A DNA stretch of 64,000 bases from Asticcacaulis sp. AND118 (lineage in GTDB: Bacteria > Pseudomonadota > Alphaproteobacteria > Caulobacterales > Caulobacteraceae). Below are positions 1 through 9,618 of the stretch, piece by piece. How positions within the stretch are numbered: position 1 is the first letter of the stretch; the number at the start of each line of letters is the position of its first letter. The notes below the pieces were generated by a model. It saw only the letters and a program-made list of their open reading frames with translations, ran no database searches and was not told the DNA's origin. The translations under genes were made by a program, and so were the position numbers. Location of the stretch: contig NZ_CP084910.1 of NCBI RefSeq assembly GCF_020535245.1, positions 1,464,501 to 1,528,500 of the forward strand, written 5' to 3'.

Positions 1-527
1 ACTCGTAACGGTTCTGCGCCTTCAGCTTTTCGACCAGCTTGGGATAGAGCCGGGCCAGATGCGTCACATCGCCCAGCGCGTATTGCAGTTGCTGTTCCGA
101 CAGGGGGCGGCGCGACCAGTCGGTGAAGCGCGAGCCCTTGTCGATATCGACCTTGATCACCTGCCGCACCAGCGAATCATAGGCGACCTGATCGCCGAAG
201 CCCGCCGCCATCGCCGCGACCTGCGTGTCGAACACCGGCGCGGGCATGGCCCCCAGATTGTTGAAGATTTCTACGTCCTGACGGCAGGCGTGGAACACCT
301 TGAGGATGTTCGTATCGGTCAGGATGTCGAGAAACGGCTTGAGGTCGAGACCCGGCGCCAGCGGATCGATAATGGCCGCGTGTTCCTCGGAAGCGGCCTG
401 GATCAGGCACAGCTTGGGCCAATAGGTCGTTTCGCGCATGAATTCCGTATCGACGGTGATGAACGGGGCGCTGGCGATCTTGCTGCAGAATTCGGTGAGG
501 GCGGCGGTGGTTGTGATTGTGGGCATA
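1..527 (-). CDS. rnd: Ribonuclease D, N-terminal part (cut by window edge)
   Basis: 3'-5' exoribonuclease of the DEDD superfamily, which trims the 3' ends of tRNA precursors and other stable RNAs in the cytoplasm. The frame starts with ATG at 527 (MPTITTTAALTEF) and runs off the left edge, so only about 175 N-terminal residues are present. The first exonuclease motif reads VDTEFMRETTYWPKLCLIQ, with the metal-binding D-x-E. Exo II lies near VFHACRQDVEIF and exo III near YALGDVTHLARLYPKL. The C-terminal HRDC domains are outside the window. It is divergent from purM, with about 215 bases between the two starts. Family assignment is firm; only the truncation is a limit. Confidence 0.9.
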
Positions 528-742
528 AGACGACTTTGTGCGTGAAGCTCGACGGGGATGCCCGTCTTTTTCCACGGCGATGAGAGAAGAGGACCGCACG
601 GCGACGATCCGGCGCACGATTTGACGAATTTGCGAATAGCTATAGCAAGTTTTTGCGGGACGAAAAGCGTCAAGCCCGCTATAGAGCGCCCAAATCACCC
701 TCAAATCGCTTTTTTTGGCGCGCACACCTAAGGTTAGCTTTT

Positions 743-1771
743 ATGACCGAGCCCCAATCCAACGGCCTCACCTATGCCCAGTCCGGCGTCGATATCGATG
801 CGGGCGAAGCGCTTGTGGACGCCATCAAGCCGCTGGCCAAGGCGACCCGTCGTCCGGGCGCGGAAGCCAGCCTCGGCGGGTTCGGTGCGCTGTTCGACCT
901 CAAGGCCGCGGGCTATGACGATCCGCTGATCGTCACCACGACCGACGGGGTGGGCACCAAGCTGCGCATCGCCATCGACACCAACCGCCACGATCAGGTC
1001 GGCATCGACCTTGTGGCCATGTGCGTCAACGACCTCCTGGCGCAGGGCGCGGAGCCGCTGATGTTCCTCGACTATTACGCCACGTCCAAGCTCGACATCG
1101 ACACCGCGCGTCGCGTGGTGGCCGGCATCGCCGAAGGCTGCAAGCGCGCGGGCTGCGCGCTGGTCGGCGGCGAGACGGCGGAAATGCCGGGCATGTACGA
1201 AGGCGAGGACTACGATCTGGCCGGGTTCAGCGTCGGCGCGGTCAATCGCGACAAGGTGCTGCCGAAACTCGCCGCGCAGGCCGCCGGCGACCTGATCATC
1301 GCGCTGGGCTCTTCGGGTCCGCACTCCAACGGCTATTCGCTGATCCGCAAGGTGGTCGAGCGTTCGGGGCTCGGCTGGGCCGACGACGCGCCGTTCGCCA
1401 CCGAAAAGTCGCTGGCTCAGGCCCTGCTGGAGCCGACGCGCATCTATATCAAGTCGGTCCTGCCGCTGATGAAGGCGGGGCTGGTCACCGGCGGGGCGCA
1501 CATCACCGGTGGCGGTCTGATCGAAAATCCGGGCCGCGCCATCGCCGAAGGTCTGAAGGCCGAGTTCGACTTCGACGGCTGGGTCTTCCCGCCGGTCTTC
1601 CAGTGGCTGATGGAGGTCGGCAATATCGAGAAGCGCGAAATGCTGCGGACCTTCAACTGCGGCGTTGGCTTCGTGCTGTATGTGAAGCCGCAGAATGCCG
1701 ATGCGGTTCTGGCGGCGCTGCTCAATGCGGGCGAAGACGCCTTTATCTGCGGTCAGTTGGTCGCGGCGTAA
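743..1771 (+). CDS. purM: Phosphoribosylformylglycinamidine cyclo-ligase (AIR synthase)
   Basis: Closes FGAM to aminoimidazole ribotide with ATP, the fifth step of purine synthesis, in the cytosol. The 342-residue product matches the usual length (about 345). Diagnostic stretches are TTDGVGTKLRIA, the nucleotide/metal loop, and GGETAEMPGMY; GGG(L)IENPGRA follows in the second half. I chose ATG at 743 (MTEPQSNGLTYAQSG). The frame stays open to 653, but the extra 30 residues (basic, MRDEKRQAR...) are not family-like. purN follows after 124 bases containing a dispersed palindrome, so the pair is probably one transcript, as in many proteobacteria. Confidence 0.95.
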   Translation: MTEPQSNGLTYAQSGVDIDAGEALVDAIKPLAKATRRPGAEASLGGFGALFDLKAAGYDDPLIVTTTDGVGTKLRIAIDTNRHDQVGIDLVAMCVNDLLAQGAEPLMFLDYYATSKLDIDTARRVVAGIAEGCKRAGCALVGGETAEMPGMYEGEDYDLAGFSVGAVNRDKVLPKLAAQAAGDLIIALGSSGPHSNGYSLIRKVVERSGLGWADDAPFATEKSLAQALLEPTRIYIKSVLPLMKAGLVTGGAHITGGGLIENPGRAIAEGLKAEFDFDGWVFPPVFQWLMEVGNIEKREMLRTFNCGVGFVLYVKPQNADAVLAALLNAGEDAFICGQLVAA

Positions 1772-1780
1772 TTATCAACC

Positions 1781-1884
1781 TCCTCTCCCTGAGGGAGAGG
1801 GTTGGGGTGAGGGGGGCTTCGGAGGCTCCGGCTCCCCCTCATCCGGCGCTGGCGCGCCACCTTCTCCCTCAAGGGAGAAGGGAG
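1781..1884. repeat. Dispersed palindrome, family A, copy 1 (between purM and purN)
   Basis: About 104 bases built from two hairpin ends: tcctctccctgagggagagg at the left and ttctccctcaagggagaagg at the right, joined by a G-rich then C-rich middle (gttggggtgagggggg / ccccctcatccgg). A second copy with the same layout lies at 18606-18705. Layout and copy number suggest a REP/BIME-type intergenic element; transposition is not evident. Confidence 0.8.
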
Positions 1885-1895
1885 GGTTTGCGAAT

Positions 1896-2471
1896 ATGAA
1901 AACCAAAACCGCCATCTTTATTTCCGGGCGCGGGTCCAACATGATGGCCCTTGTCGAAGCCGCGAAATCGCCTGACTTTCCGGCGGAGTTCGTCGCCGTG
2001 GTCTCGAACGATCCCGCTGCCGCCGGTCTCGACTGGGCGGCGTCCCAGGGCATCGAGGCGCTGGCCGTCGATCACAAGCCCTTCGGCAAGGACCGCGAAG
2101 CGCATGAGCGCGCCATCGACGCCGAACTGCGGGCGCGGGGCGTCGAATTCATCTGTCTGGCCGGTTATATGCGCATCCTGACCCCGTGGCTGGTCGGTCA
2201 GTGGGAAGGGCGGATGATTAATATCCACCCTTCGCTGCTGCCTAAGTACAAGGGTCTGCACACCCACGAACGCGCCATTGCGGCTGGCGATGCCGAAGCC
2301 GGGTGCAGCATCCACTGGGTGTCGGCGGGCGTCGATGAAGGGGCGCTGATCGCTCAGGCCCGCGTGCCGATAGTCGACGGCGACACGCCCGACACGCTGG
2401 CGGCGCGCGTGCTCAAGGAAGAGCACAAGCTCTATCCGGCGGCGTTACGGGACATTTTGTCGAAAAACTGA
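1896..2471 (+). CDS. purN: Phosphoribosylglycinamide formyltransferase (GART, folate-dependent)
   Basis: Transfers a formyl group from 10-formyl-THF to GAR, the third step of purine synthesis. The product is 191 residues. The phosphate-binding start is FISGRGSNMMAL. The catalytic Asn109 and His111 lie in MINIHPSLLPKYKGLHTH, and the catalytic Asp is in SAGVDEGALI. ATG at 1896 is preceded by ggaggg 8-9 bases upstream; the frame is open upstream to 1695 but that part reads through the repeat. It follows purM on the same strand. A small hairpin (gcgcaa / ttgcgc, 2476-2494) just after the stop may terminate it weakly. Confidence 0.95.
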   Translation: MKTKTAIFISGRGSNMMALVEAAKSPDFPAEFVAVVSNDPAAAGLDWAASQGIEALAVDHKPFGKDREAHERAIDAELRARGVEFICLAGYMRILTPWLVGQWEGRMINIHPSLLPKYKGLHTHERAIAAGDAEAGCSIHWVSAGVDEGALIAQARVPIVDGDTPDTLAARVLKEEHKLYPAALRDILSKN

Positions 2472-2555
2472 CACATGCGCGCAATGTTTCTTGCGCAACC
2501 AAAGCGGTGATGTAAAGTCCACGCCCTGTTACAGATTTACACAGGGTTCCCGCTC

Positions 2556-4622
2556 ATGTCCTTGAAATCCTTCCTCACCTATGGCGCCGCCTTCGCGCTG
2601 GCTGCCGTTATGGCCCCTGCCGCTAATGCCGACGAAGGCATGTGGACCTTCGACAACTTCCCCGCCGCCAAGGTCAAGGAAACCTACGGCGTGACGCTCG
2701 ACAAGGCGTGGATGGACAAGGTGCAGGCCGCCGCCGTGCGCCTGTCGAACTGCTCGGCCTCGGTGGTGTCGCCGGACGGTCTGGTCCTGACCAACGCCCA
2801 CTGTGTCATCGCCTGCGCGCAGGACCTGTCGACGCCGCAGAACGACTACGTCAATGATGGCTTTCTGACCAACGCCCGCACCGAAGAAAAGGCCTGCCCC
2901 GGTCAGTCGGCGGAAATCCTTCAGTCGATCACCGATGTGACGAAGGAGATCAACGCCGCGGCCCAGGGCCTGACTGGCGCGGAATTCGTCAAGGCGCAGA
3001 ACGCGAGGGCGGCGGAGCTTGAAAAGGCCGGATGCGGCGACGACAAGATCATCCGCTGTCAGGTGATCAGCTTCTATCAGGGGGGCGAGTACAAGCTCTA
3101 CAAGTACCGCCGCTATACCGACGTGCGTCTGGTCTTCTATCCGGAGTACAAGGCCGGCTTCTTCGGCGGCGACCCCGATAATTTCAACTTCCCGCGCTAC
3201 AACCTCGATTCGGGCTTCCTGCGCCTGTACGAGAACGGCCAGCCGGTGAAGACGCCGCAGCACCTGAAACTCGCCACCACCGCGCCCAAAGAAAACGAAC
3301 TGGTGCTGGTTGCCGGCAATCCCGGTTCGACCAGCCGCCTGCTGACCGTGTCGCAGCTTGAGACGCTGCGCGACGTGACCATCCCGACCCAGCAGCTTAT
3401 GCGCTCGGAACTGCGCGGTCGCTTCATCCAGTTCGGCGCGGAATCCGAAGCCAACAAGAAGATCACGGTCGATACCCTGACCAATCTCGAAAACGGCTTC
3501 AAGGTCTTCTACGGTCAGCAATTGGCCTTGCAGGACCCCAGGGTCATGGAGGCCAAGCGCGCCGAAGAAGCCGCGCTGAAGGCCGGCATGAGCGCCGAGG
3601 ACAAGGCGGCGTTCGGCGATCCGTGGGCCGATCTGGCACAGGTTCAGGTGGCGGCGAAAGACCTCTACCTGCCGTACTATTTCCTCGACTCTTCGATGGC
3701 TTCGTCGAATCTCTTCACCTACGCCCGCACCCTGGTGCGCGCCGCCAGGGAACGCGCCAAGCCGTCGGCGGAGCGCTTGCCGGAATATGCCGACACGCGC
3801 CTGCCGCTGGCCGAAAAGCGCGTGCTGGCCGAAGCCAACATCATCCCGGCGCACGAGCGCATCGTCCTCGAATTCCGCCTGCTCAAGGCCCGCGAATATC
3901 TGACGACCGACAATGCCGTGACGCAACTGATGCTGGGCAAGGAGTCGCCCGAAGGCCTGTCGAAGCGCCTGATCGAAGGCACCAAACTGGCCGATCCGGC
4001 GGTGCGCAAGGCTCTGTGGGAGGGCGGTCTGGCGGCCATTCAAGCCTCCGACGACCCGATGATCCAGTACGCCCTGAAGATCGACGATCAGGCTCTGGCC
4101 GTGCGTAAGGAATACGAGGCGAAGGTCTCAGGCCCGACGCGCATCGCCGCCGAAAAGATCGCCAAGATCCGCTTCAAGGCCTATGGCAACACCACCTATC
4201 CGGACGCGACCTTCAGCTTGCGTCTGTCCTACGGCAAGGTGACGGGCTGGACCTATCGCGGCCAGACGGTTCCGGCCTTCACGCAGATGAACGGTCTGTT
4301 CGACCGCGCCACCGGCAACGATCCGTACGAATTGTCGCCGAAGTTTGCCGCCGCCAGGGCCAAGCTCGACCCCAAGGTCGTCTATAACTTCTCCTCGACC
4401 AACGACATCATCGGCGGCAATTCCGGCTCGCCGGTGATCAACGCCAGGGCCGAGGTCGTGGGCGCGGCCTTCGACGGCAATATCCATTCGCTGGGTGGGG
4501 CCTATTATTACGACGGCACGATCAACCGTACGGTGACCGTGGCCTCGACCGCCATTCTCGAAGCGCTGGACAAGGTCTATGGCCAGAAGGCGCTGGTGAA
4601 GGAACTGACGGCAGGGAAGTAA
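2556..4622 (+). CDS. S46 family dipeptidyl-peptidase (DPP7-like), secreted
   Basis: A 688-residue serine exopeptidase predicted to act in the periplasm, releasing dipeptides from peptide N-termini. A signal peptide covers residues 1-25 (cleavage after AAANA-type sequence before DEGMW). The chymotrypsin-fold triad is visible: His82 in LTNAHC, Asp in FFGGDPDNFNFPR, and Ser623 in IGGNSGSPVI. Eighteen residues after the serine is Gly641 (AFDGN). In the S46 family an Arg there goes with acidic-residue preference (DPP11) and Gly with the DPP7 type, so I infer DPP7-like specificity. Length is normal. It stands alone between purN and the ppx terminator region and has its own 80-base upstream gap. Confidence 0.9.
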   Translation: MSLKSFLTYGAAFALAAVMAPAANADEGMWTFDNFPAAKVKETYGVTLDKAWMDKVQAAAVRLSNCSASVVSPDGLVLTNAHCVIACAQDLSTPQNDYVNDGFLTNARTEEKACPGQSAEILQSITDVTKEINAAAQGLTGAEFVKAQNARAAELEKAGCGDDKIIRCQVISFYQGGEYKLYKYRRYTDVRLVFYPEYKAGFFGGDPDNFNFPRYNLDSGFLRLYENGQPVKTPQHLKLATTAPKENELVLVAGNPGSTSRLLTVSQLETLRDVTIPTQQLMRSELRGRFIQFGAESEANKKITVDTLTNLENGFKVFYGQQLALQDPRVMEAKRAEEAALKAGMSAEDKAAFGDPWADLAQVQVAAKDLYLPYYFLDSSMASSNLFTYARTLVRAARERAKPSAERLPEYADTRLPLAEKRVLAEANIIPAHERIVLEFRLLKAREYLTTDNAVTQLMLGKESPEGLSKRLIEGTKLADPAVRKALWEGGLAAIQASDDPMIQYALKIDDQALAVRKEYEAKVSGPTRIAAEKIAKIRFKAYGNTTYPDATFSLRLSYGKVTGWTYRGQTVPAFTQMNGLFDRATGNDPYELSPKFAAARAKLDPKVVYNFSSTNDIIGGNSGSPVINARAEVVGAAFDGNIHSLGGAYYYDGTINRTVTVASTAILEALDKVYGQKALVKELTAGK

Positions 4623-4630
4623 GGCTCAAC

Positions 4631-4831
4631 CCTCCTCCCTGTGCCGAAGGCATGGGGAGGTGGCAGGCTGCGAAGCAGGCTGACGGAGGGGGATTACGCT
4701 GTCGCTGACACGTGTGCAGCCCCTCGAAATCAGAAAAGGCCGGGGTTCGCGTTCCCGGCCTTTTTCCGTGTCGTCCCCCTCCGCCTCGCAAGCTCGGCAC
4801 CTCCCCATTGCTGCGCAACAGGGAGGAGGGA
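4631..4831. repeat. Inverted pair of family C repeats around a terminator
   Basis: Left arm (about 4631-4692) reads cctcctccct...ggggaggtggcaggc...gacggaggggga. The right arm (about 4772-4831) is its inverse, tccccctccgcctcgc...cacctcccc...gggaggaggg. The intrinsic terminator at 4734-4765 sits between them. The same arm sequences occur at 48884-49018, between sufB and sufC. It fills the space between two convergent genes. Confidence 0.75.
4734..4765. terminator. Bidirectional intrinsic terminator between convergent S46 peptidase and ppx
   Basis: Stem ggccggg / cccggcc with a 9-base loop (4738-4760), an A-run on the left (4734-4737) and a T-run on the right (4761-4765), so it works for both the plus-strand peptidase and the minus-strand ppx. 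Confidence 0.85.
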
Positions 4832-4832
4832 G

Positions 4833-6359
4833 TCAGTAGCTTCCCATCTTCAGGCTCAGCTTCAGCCCATTGGCCAACGCCTTGGCGCGCTTCTTGGTCT
4901 GCTCCCCCAGCAGCAGGTCTTCCCAGCCGCTCTTGGCCTCCAGCACCAGATCGCGGCCCTGTTGCGTCAGGTGCGCATGATCCAGCAGCGCCCCCGACTT
5001 GGCCGACAGGTCGCAGCCCAATCGCAGCGCGAGGCCCAGTTGCGTCGCGCGCTCAAGGCCGTCATCGCCCAGAATACGGCTGATCAGCACCGGCTCCTTG
5101 GTGTAGGCATCGCCGGAATAGCGCGTGAACAGGGTGCAGGCGAGGAAGACGCGCTCCTGATGGTTCTGGCCCGGGATCGGCGCACGCAGCACCTGATCGC
5201 AGACGAGGTCGGCACGGTGGTCCGGGTGCAGCAGCGCGCCCATGTCGGACAGCTTGGCCGCCGCGCGGATCAGGCGCACGTCGGGCACGTCGATGTTCGA
5301 GGCGGTGTCGTAGAAGTCGCAGACCCACTGCGCCAGAGCCGGGCCCATATCGCCGCTGATGCCCTGACGTGCCCCCAGCGCTGCGCAGCCTTCGATGAGC
5401 GGGTCGCGCTTCTGGACGTCCTGCGGCAGTTGCTCGAACAGGACGCCTTCGCGCAGGCCGTTGGCCGAGAAGTTGATGGTGTCGAAGCCGAAGGTCTCGA
5501 TCAGGGCCTGCAGCACCAGCGCGGCGTAGGCGAGGTTTTCCATCCGCCGCCTGGTGACGCCGCGGATACGCTCCAGCGAGGCGGGCGACTGGGTGGCGAT
5601 GAGACGGCAGATATTCAGGGCCTCGCGCGCCGGCAGTTCGAACTGCTGGACGATCTGCAGCGGATAGTTGGCCTTCTGCATCCAGATGATGGCGAGGTTG
5701 CGCCACGCGCCGCCGACGGCATGAAAGGTTGCGAACTGAAATCGATCTTTGTGCGGTTTCAGAACCTCACGGATGCGCTCCATCGTCTTGTCGATATTGA
5801 CCGGGGCCGGCGCCCCCAGCGCGAACGGCCCCAGCGGCAGGGTGATGCCCTTGAAGGCGTTGTCGCCCTGCAGGTCGATCAGTTCCAGGCTGGACCCGCC
5901 GAGGTCGCCGACCACGCCCACCGCGTCATCGTGCCCGCACAGCACGCCCAGAGCCGAATAATAGGCCTCTTCGGCGCCGCTGAGCACGCGGACCTTGAAG
6001 CCCGCCTGTTCCTCGATCATGTGCGTCATGACGTGACCGTCTTCGGCCTCGCGGATGGCGGCGGTGGCGACCGTATGGACCTGCGCCAGCGGATAGGAAT
6101 CGATGATGAACCTGAACCGTTTCAACGCGATCAGCGTGTCGCGGCAGCCCGTCGGGCTGAGTTTGCCGCTGCTCAGCAGGTCGCGGCCGAGACCCGCCAG
6201 CACCTTCTCGTTGTGCACCGGCCATATCGAGCGCCCTTCGACGCGGTAGATGACCAGACGCACGGAGTTGGAGCCGATATCGATGACGGCGGTGTAGTAG
6301 GCGGCGGGCAGGGCCGTCACGGCGGGAAGGGGGGCGAAGCTACTTTCGGGCACCGACAT
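4833..6359 (-). CDS. ppx: Exopolyphosphatase / pppGpp phosphohydrolase family (Ppx/GppA)
   Basis: Removes terminal phosphate from inorganic polyphosphate, or the 5' phosphate of pppGpp; the two family activities cannot be separated by eye. The N-terminal ASKHA-fold phosphate loop reads [16 protein letters not shown]. The catalytic Glu region is [13 protein letters not shown] and the second phosphate loop is [13 protein letters not shown]. The C-terminal helical part ([13 protein letters not shown]) resembles the HD-like domain of long Ppx proteins. ATG at 6359 gives 508 residues; a TTG two codons upstream (6365) is an alternative. The start lies inside the 3' end of ppk (20-26 base overlap), implying co-transcription and translational coupling with the enzyme that makes its substrate. 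Confidence 0.9.
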   Translation of the reverse strand: MSVPESSFAPLPAVTALPAAYYTAVIDIGSNSVRLVIYRVEGRSIWPVHNEKVLAGLGRDLLSSGKLSPTGCRDTLIALKRFRFIIDSYPLAQVHTVATAAIREAEDGHVMTHMIEEQAGFKVRVLSGAEEAYYSALGVLCGHDDAVGVVGDLGGSSLELIDLQGDNAFKGITLPLGPFALGAPAPVNIDKTMERIREVLKPHKDRFQFATFHAVGGAWRNLAIIWMQKANYPLQIVQQFELPAREALNICRLIATQSPASLERIRGVTRRRMENLAYAALVLQALIETFGFDTINFSANGLREGVLFEQLPQDVQKRDPLIEGCAALGARQGISGDMGPALAQWVCDFYDTASNIDVPDVRLIRAAAKLSDMGALLHPDHRADLVCDQVLRAPIPGQNHQERVFLACTLFTRYSGDAYTKEPVLISRILGDDGLERATQLGLALRLGCDLSAKSGALLDHAHLTQQGRDLVLEAKSGWEDLLLGEQTKKRAKALANGLKLSLKMGSY

Positions 6360-8580
6360 GATCAAACGCTTGAGGCAGATCCTTGACGCCGCGACCTCTA
6401 CCGGACAGCGACGGGTTTGTCATGAAATATTCGTGCGCCGAGAAGGGCTTATCCAGACCCGTCGTGTCAAAGCGCATATAGGTGCCGTCAGACGACAGGT
6501 GCCATGACTGGGCTTCGTCATTGAAGTTGGCGACCATGATCTGATCGAGCACCTGACGGTGGACCGTGGGATTGTCCACGGGGATCAGGGTTTCGACGCG
6601 GCGGTCGAGATTGCGGCTCATCCAGTCGGCGGACGAGATGAAGACGCGCGCCTGATCGGACGGCAGGGCGTGGCCGTTGGCGAAGCAGACGACGCGGGTG
6701 TGCTCCAGGAAGCGGCCGACGATCGACTTGACGCGGATATTGTCCGAATAGCCCGCCACGCCCGGTCGCAGGCAGCAGATGCCGCGGATGACGAGGTCGA
6801 TCTGCACACCGGCCTGCGACGCCTGATAGAGCTTGCGGATGATCACCGGATCGACCAGCGAATTCATCTTGGCCCATATCTGCGCCGGCTTTCCGGCACG
6901 GGCGTTGGCGATCTCCTGATCGATCAGGTAGATCAGGCCCTGTTTGAGCGTCACGGGTGAGAAGTAGAGTTTTTCCATCACGTCGGGACGCGCATAGCCG
7001 GTGATGAAGTTGAAAACGCGCATGGCGTCGCGCCCCAGCCCCGGATCGGCGGTGAACAGCGACAGGTCCGTATAGACCTTGGCCGTGACCGGGTGATAGT
7101 TGCCCGTGCCGAAGTGGCAATAGGTGCGTAAGGAATCGCCTTCGCGGCGGGCGACGACGCTCAGCTTGGCGTGGGTTTTGTACTCGACGAAACCGTAGAC
7201 GACGTGGACGCCGGCGCGTTCCATGGCCCGCGCCCAGCGCAGATTGGCCTCTTCGTCGAAGCGCGCCTTGATCTCCACCAGCGCCGTGACGTTCTTGCCC
7301 TGCTCGGCGGCCTCGATAAGCGCGGCGACGATGGGCGAGTCCTTGGAGGTGCGGTAAAGCGTCTGCTTGATGGCGATGACATTGGGATCGCGCGCCGATT
7401 GACGCAGGAACTGCACCACGGCGTCGAAGCTTTCAAACGGGTGGTGGACGAGGATGTCCTTCTCGCGGATGGCCGAGAAGATGTCGCCGGCATTGTCGCG
7501 GATGCGTTCGGGGAAGCGCGGCGTATAGGGCTTGAATTTCAGGTCGTTGCGGTCGGGCGGGATAAGCTGCGACAGTTCGGACATGCCCAGAATGCCATCG
7601 ACTATGGTCACGTCCTGCGGCTGGGCGTGCAGTTGCTCGATGATGAATTCGCGCAGGTCTTCGGGCATGGAGGCGCCGATCTTGACCCGCACGACCGAGC
7701 CGAGGCGGCGCTGTTTCAGCAGGGCCTCGAACTCACGCACCAGATCTTCGGCCTCTTCTTCGATTTCGATGTCCGAGTCGCGGATGATGCGGAAGACGCC
7801 CTTGCTGAGGATGTCGAAGCCGGGGAATATCTGCTGGGCGAACATGACCACCATGCCCTCCAGCGTCACGAACTTGCGGCGCGTGTTCTGCCCGCGCGAG
7901 GTGCTGCCGATTTCCCAGAAGCGACGCACGCCGGTCGGAATGGGCACCAGCGCGTACAACACCTTGGAATCGGCGCGGCGCTGGAGCTTCAGGGCGATAC
8001 AGAAGCCGAGATTGGGGATGAAGGGAAACGGGTGGGCGGGGTCGATGGCCAGCGGCGTCAGTACGGGGAAGAGCTGCTCGTGGAAGCGCTTTTCCAGCCA
8101 CGCCGTGTCGGTCTTGGTGACCTCCTTGTGGTCGAGCAAGACCAGCCCGTTGGCCGACAGTTCGGCCTTGAGCTTGGACCAGATGGTCTGCTGCTTGTTC
8201 ATCAGAGCCTGAGCGACCTTATTGACGGCTTCAAGCTGCTCGGCAGGGGTGTGGCCGTCCTCGGACAGGATGCGCACGCCTTCGCGCACCTGACCCTGCA
8301 GGCCGGCGACGCGCACCATGTAGAATTCGTCGAGATTGTTGGCCGAGATGGAGAGGAAGCGCAGACGCTCCAGCAGCGGGTGGCGGGGATTTTCGGCCTC
8401 TTCGATCACCCGCTTGTTGAAGGCCAGCCACGACAGTTCGCGGTTGATATAGAGCGCGTCGCCCAAAGGCTCGTCCGAGGTCAGGTCAACCCGAGACTCT
8501 GGCTGAGATTCTGGCCGCGTCTCCGCCGCCGCCTGTTCGGTCGTGCGGATAATCTCATTGACGGTTTCGGAGGCGGGCAT
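6340..8580 (-). CDS. ppk: Polyphosphate kinase 1
   Basis: Reversibly polymerises the gamma-phosphate of ATP into inorganic polyphosphate. At 746 residues it is slightly longer than the usual ~690-720; the extra is a Glu/Thr-rich N-terminal tail (about residues 1-38) before the conserved [19 protein letters not shown]. The N domain includes [17 protein letters not shown]. The autophosphorylated His lies in [24 protein letters not shown], and the second PLD-like half has [10 protein letters not shown] and [14 protein letters not shown]. It lies 39 bases downstream of hdaA on the same strand and overlaps ppx, so hdaA-ppk-ppx is likely one operon. Confidence 0.96.
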   Translation of the reverse strand: MPASETVNEIIRTTEQAAAETRPESQPESRVDLTSDEPLGDALYINRELSWLAFNKRVIEEAENPRHPLLERLRFLSISANNLDEFYMVRVAGLQGQVREGVRILSEDGHTPAEQLEAVNKVAQALMNKQQTIWSKLKAELSANGLVLLDHKEVTKTDTAWLEKRFHEQLFPVLTPLAIDPAHPFPFIPNLGFCIALKLQRRADSKVLYALVPIPTGVRRFWEIGSTSRGQNTRRKFVTLEGMVVMFAQQIFPGFDILSKGVFRIIRDSDIEIEEEAEDLVREFEALLKQRRLGSVVRVKIGASMPEDLREFIIEQLHAQPQDVTIVDGILGMSELSQLIPPDRNDLKFKPYTPRFPERIRDNAGDIFSAIREKDILVHHPFESFDAVVQFLRQSARDPNVIAIKQTLYRTSKDSPIVAALIEAAEQGKNVTALVEIKARFDEEANLRWARAMERAGVHVVYGFVEYKTHAKLSVVARREGDSLRTYCHFGTGNYHPVTAKVYTDLSLFTADPGLGRDAMRVFNFITGYARPDVMEKLYFSPVTLKQGLIYLIDQEIANARAGKPAQIWAKMNSLVDPVIIRKLYQASQAGVQIDLVIRGICCLRPGVAGYSDNIRVKSIVGRFLEHTRVVCFANGHALPSDQARVFISSADWMSRNLDRRVETLIPVDNPTVHRQVLDQIMVANFNDEAQSWHLSSDGTYMRFDTTGLDKPFSAHEYFMTNPSLSGRGRGVKDLPQAFDHVGARK

Positions 8581-8619
8581 AGCGGTCGAGAATCCTTTTT
8601 TATTTATGCGTTTGCCCGA

Positions 8620-9285
8620 CTAAATCTCATCCCAATCGCTGAACCAAGACATATTTTCGCTGGTCTCGATAAATTGACGGGCGAGGCTGCGGGTAAAGGC
8701 GCGACCGTTGGCATATGCCTCAAGACCCGTGACAATTTTTTGAGCGTGGGCCAGCGATCGCTCCATGCGGCGGCTCAAATATTCGAGCACGTCGTCGGAC
8801 GGGGTAATCACGCGCGCCTCGAACAGCTTTTTCAATACGTTTTTGAGCAGTTCGTCATCCGGCTCCGGCATATCGACGACGCGCATGGCCTTCAGGCGCG
8901 ATTCGAAGTCGGGAACGGTGATGGTCCATTGTGCCGGGTGCAGGCGCGACAGGAGCAGCAGGCGGCCTTCGGCAATGGTGCGGTTATACAGGTGGAACAG
9001 GGTTTCCTGATCGAAGCGCTCGGCCTCGTCCACGGCGATCAGGCTGGCGTCCCTCTCTTGGGGCATATCGGGCGTCAGCCAGGCTGCGCCATGGGTTTCG
9101 GCGAACAGGTGACCGGCATGGGTCTTGCCCGATCCCGCCGGGCCGGTCAGCACCAGATGCGGGTTCAGCCAGTCTTCGGGCGTCGTCAGCAGGTCGTAGA
9201 GGCCACGATTGGCGTCGGTGACGACGAAGTTCGCGGCCGCATAGGGAACAGGCAGGGACAGGTCGAGCGGGTACTGATGCGCCAT
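8620..9285 (-). CDS. hdaA: DnaA-related regulatory ATPase HdaA (Hda homolog)
   Basis: Works with the replicative sliding clamp to stimulate hydrolysis of DnaA-bound ATP after initiation, limiting re-replication. The 221-residue AAA+ protein lacks the DNA-binding domain of DnaA. Walker A is GPAGSGKTH (residues 48-56). Walker B reads LIAVDEAERF, and an arginine-finger-type region follows at PDFESRLKAMRVVDMPEPDDELL. The N-terminus QYPLDLSLPVPY fits the clamp-binding Q-x-P/S-L-x-L motif of Hda proteins. The gene precedes ppk on the same strand, as I recall from Caulobacter. Confidence is high from motif order and the neighbourhood. Confidence 0.9.
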   Translation of the reverse strand: MAHQYPLDLSLPVPYAAANFVVTDANRGLYDLLTTPEDWLNPHLVLTGPAGSGKTHAGHLFAETHGAAWLTPDMPQERDASLIAVDEAERFDQETLFHLYNRTIAEGRLLLLSRLHPAQWTITVPDFESRLKAMRVVDMPEPDDELLKNVLKKLFEARVITPSDDVLEYLSRRMERSLAHAQKIVTGLEAYANGRAFTRSLARQFIETSENMSWFSDWDEI

Positions 9286-9618
9286 AGGCTTAATCTAGGA
9301 AGCTGCGGCGCAGAAGGCAATCCGTGGGCGCATTATCGTATGGGGTAGTTCGGGGGGTAGTTCTGGGGAAAAGATTTCGTCACGGATGCACACGGATGAT
9401 CGCCGGCGGCGATCGCACGGATATTCATACCGGCATGCCTCAGTCTTGCCTGAACCCTCCGTGGCCAATATTCAAAGTTCAAATGCAAAATACTTGCAAA
9501 TAAAATCAATTTTGAAGCGCTGGTTTTTGCGGGGAGTCCGGACTGAAGTCTTGACAATCGGGGCCTGTCATGTGCCCTAGCCCCCAACCGTTTTTTGAGC
9601 CGGATTCAGAGACTCACA
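9286..9618. other. Divergent spacer between hdaA and aspS with repeat remnant and possible promoter
   Basis: 333 bases without a gene. Around 9376-9420 it holds cacggatgcacacggatgatcgcc...gatcgcacggat, resembling the CACGGA/CACAGATG repeat families seen at 22946 and 44489. A TTGACA hexamer at 9551-9556 lies about 60 bases before the aspS start and may be a -35 element; no convincing -10 is visible at the expected spacing. Confidence 0.5.
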
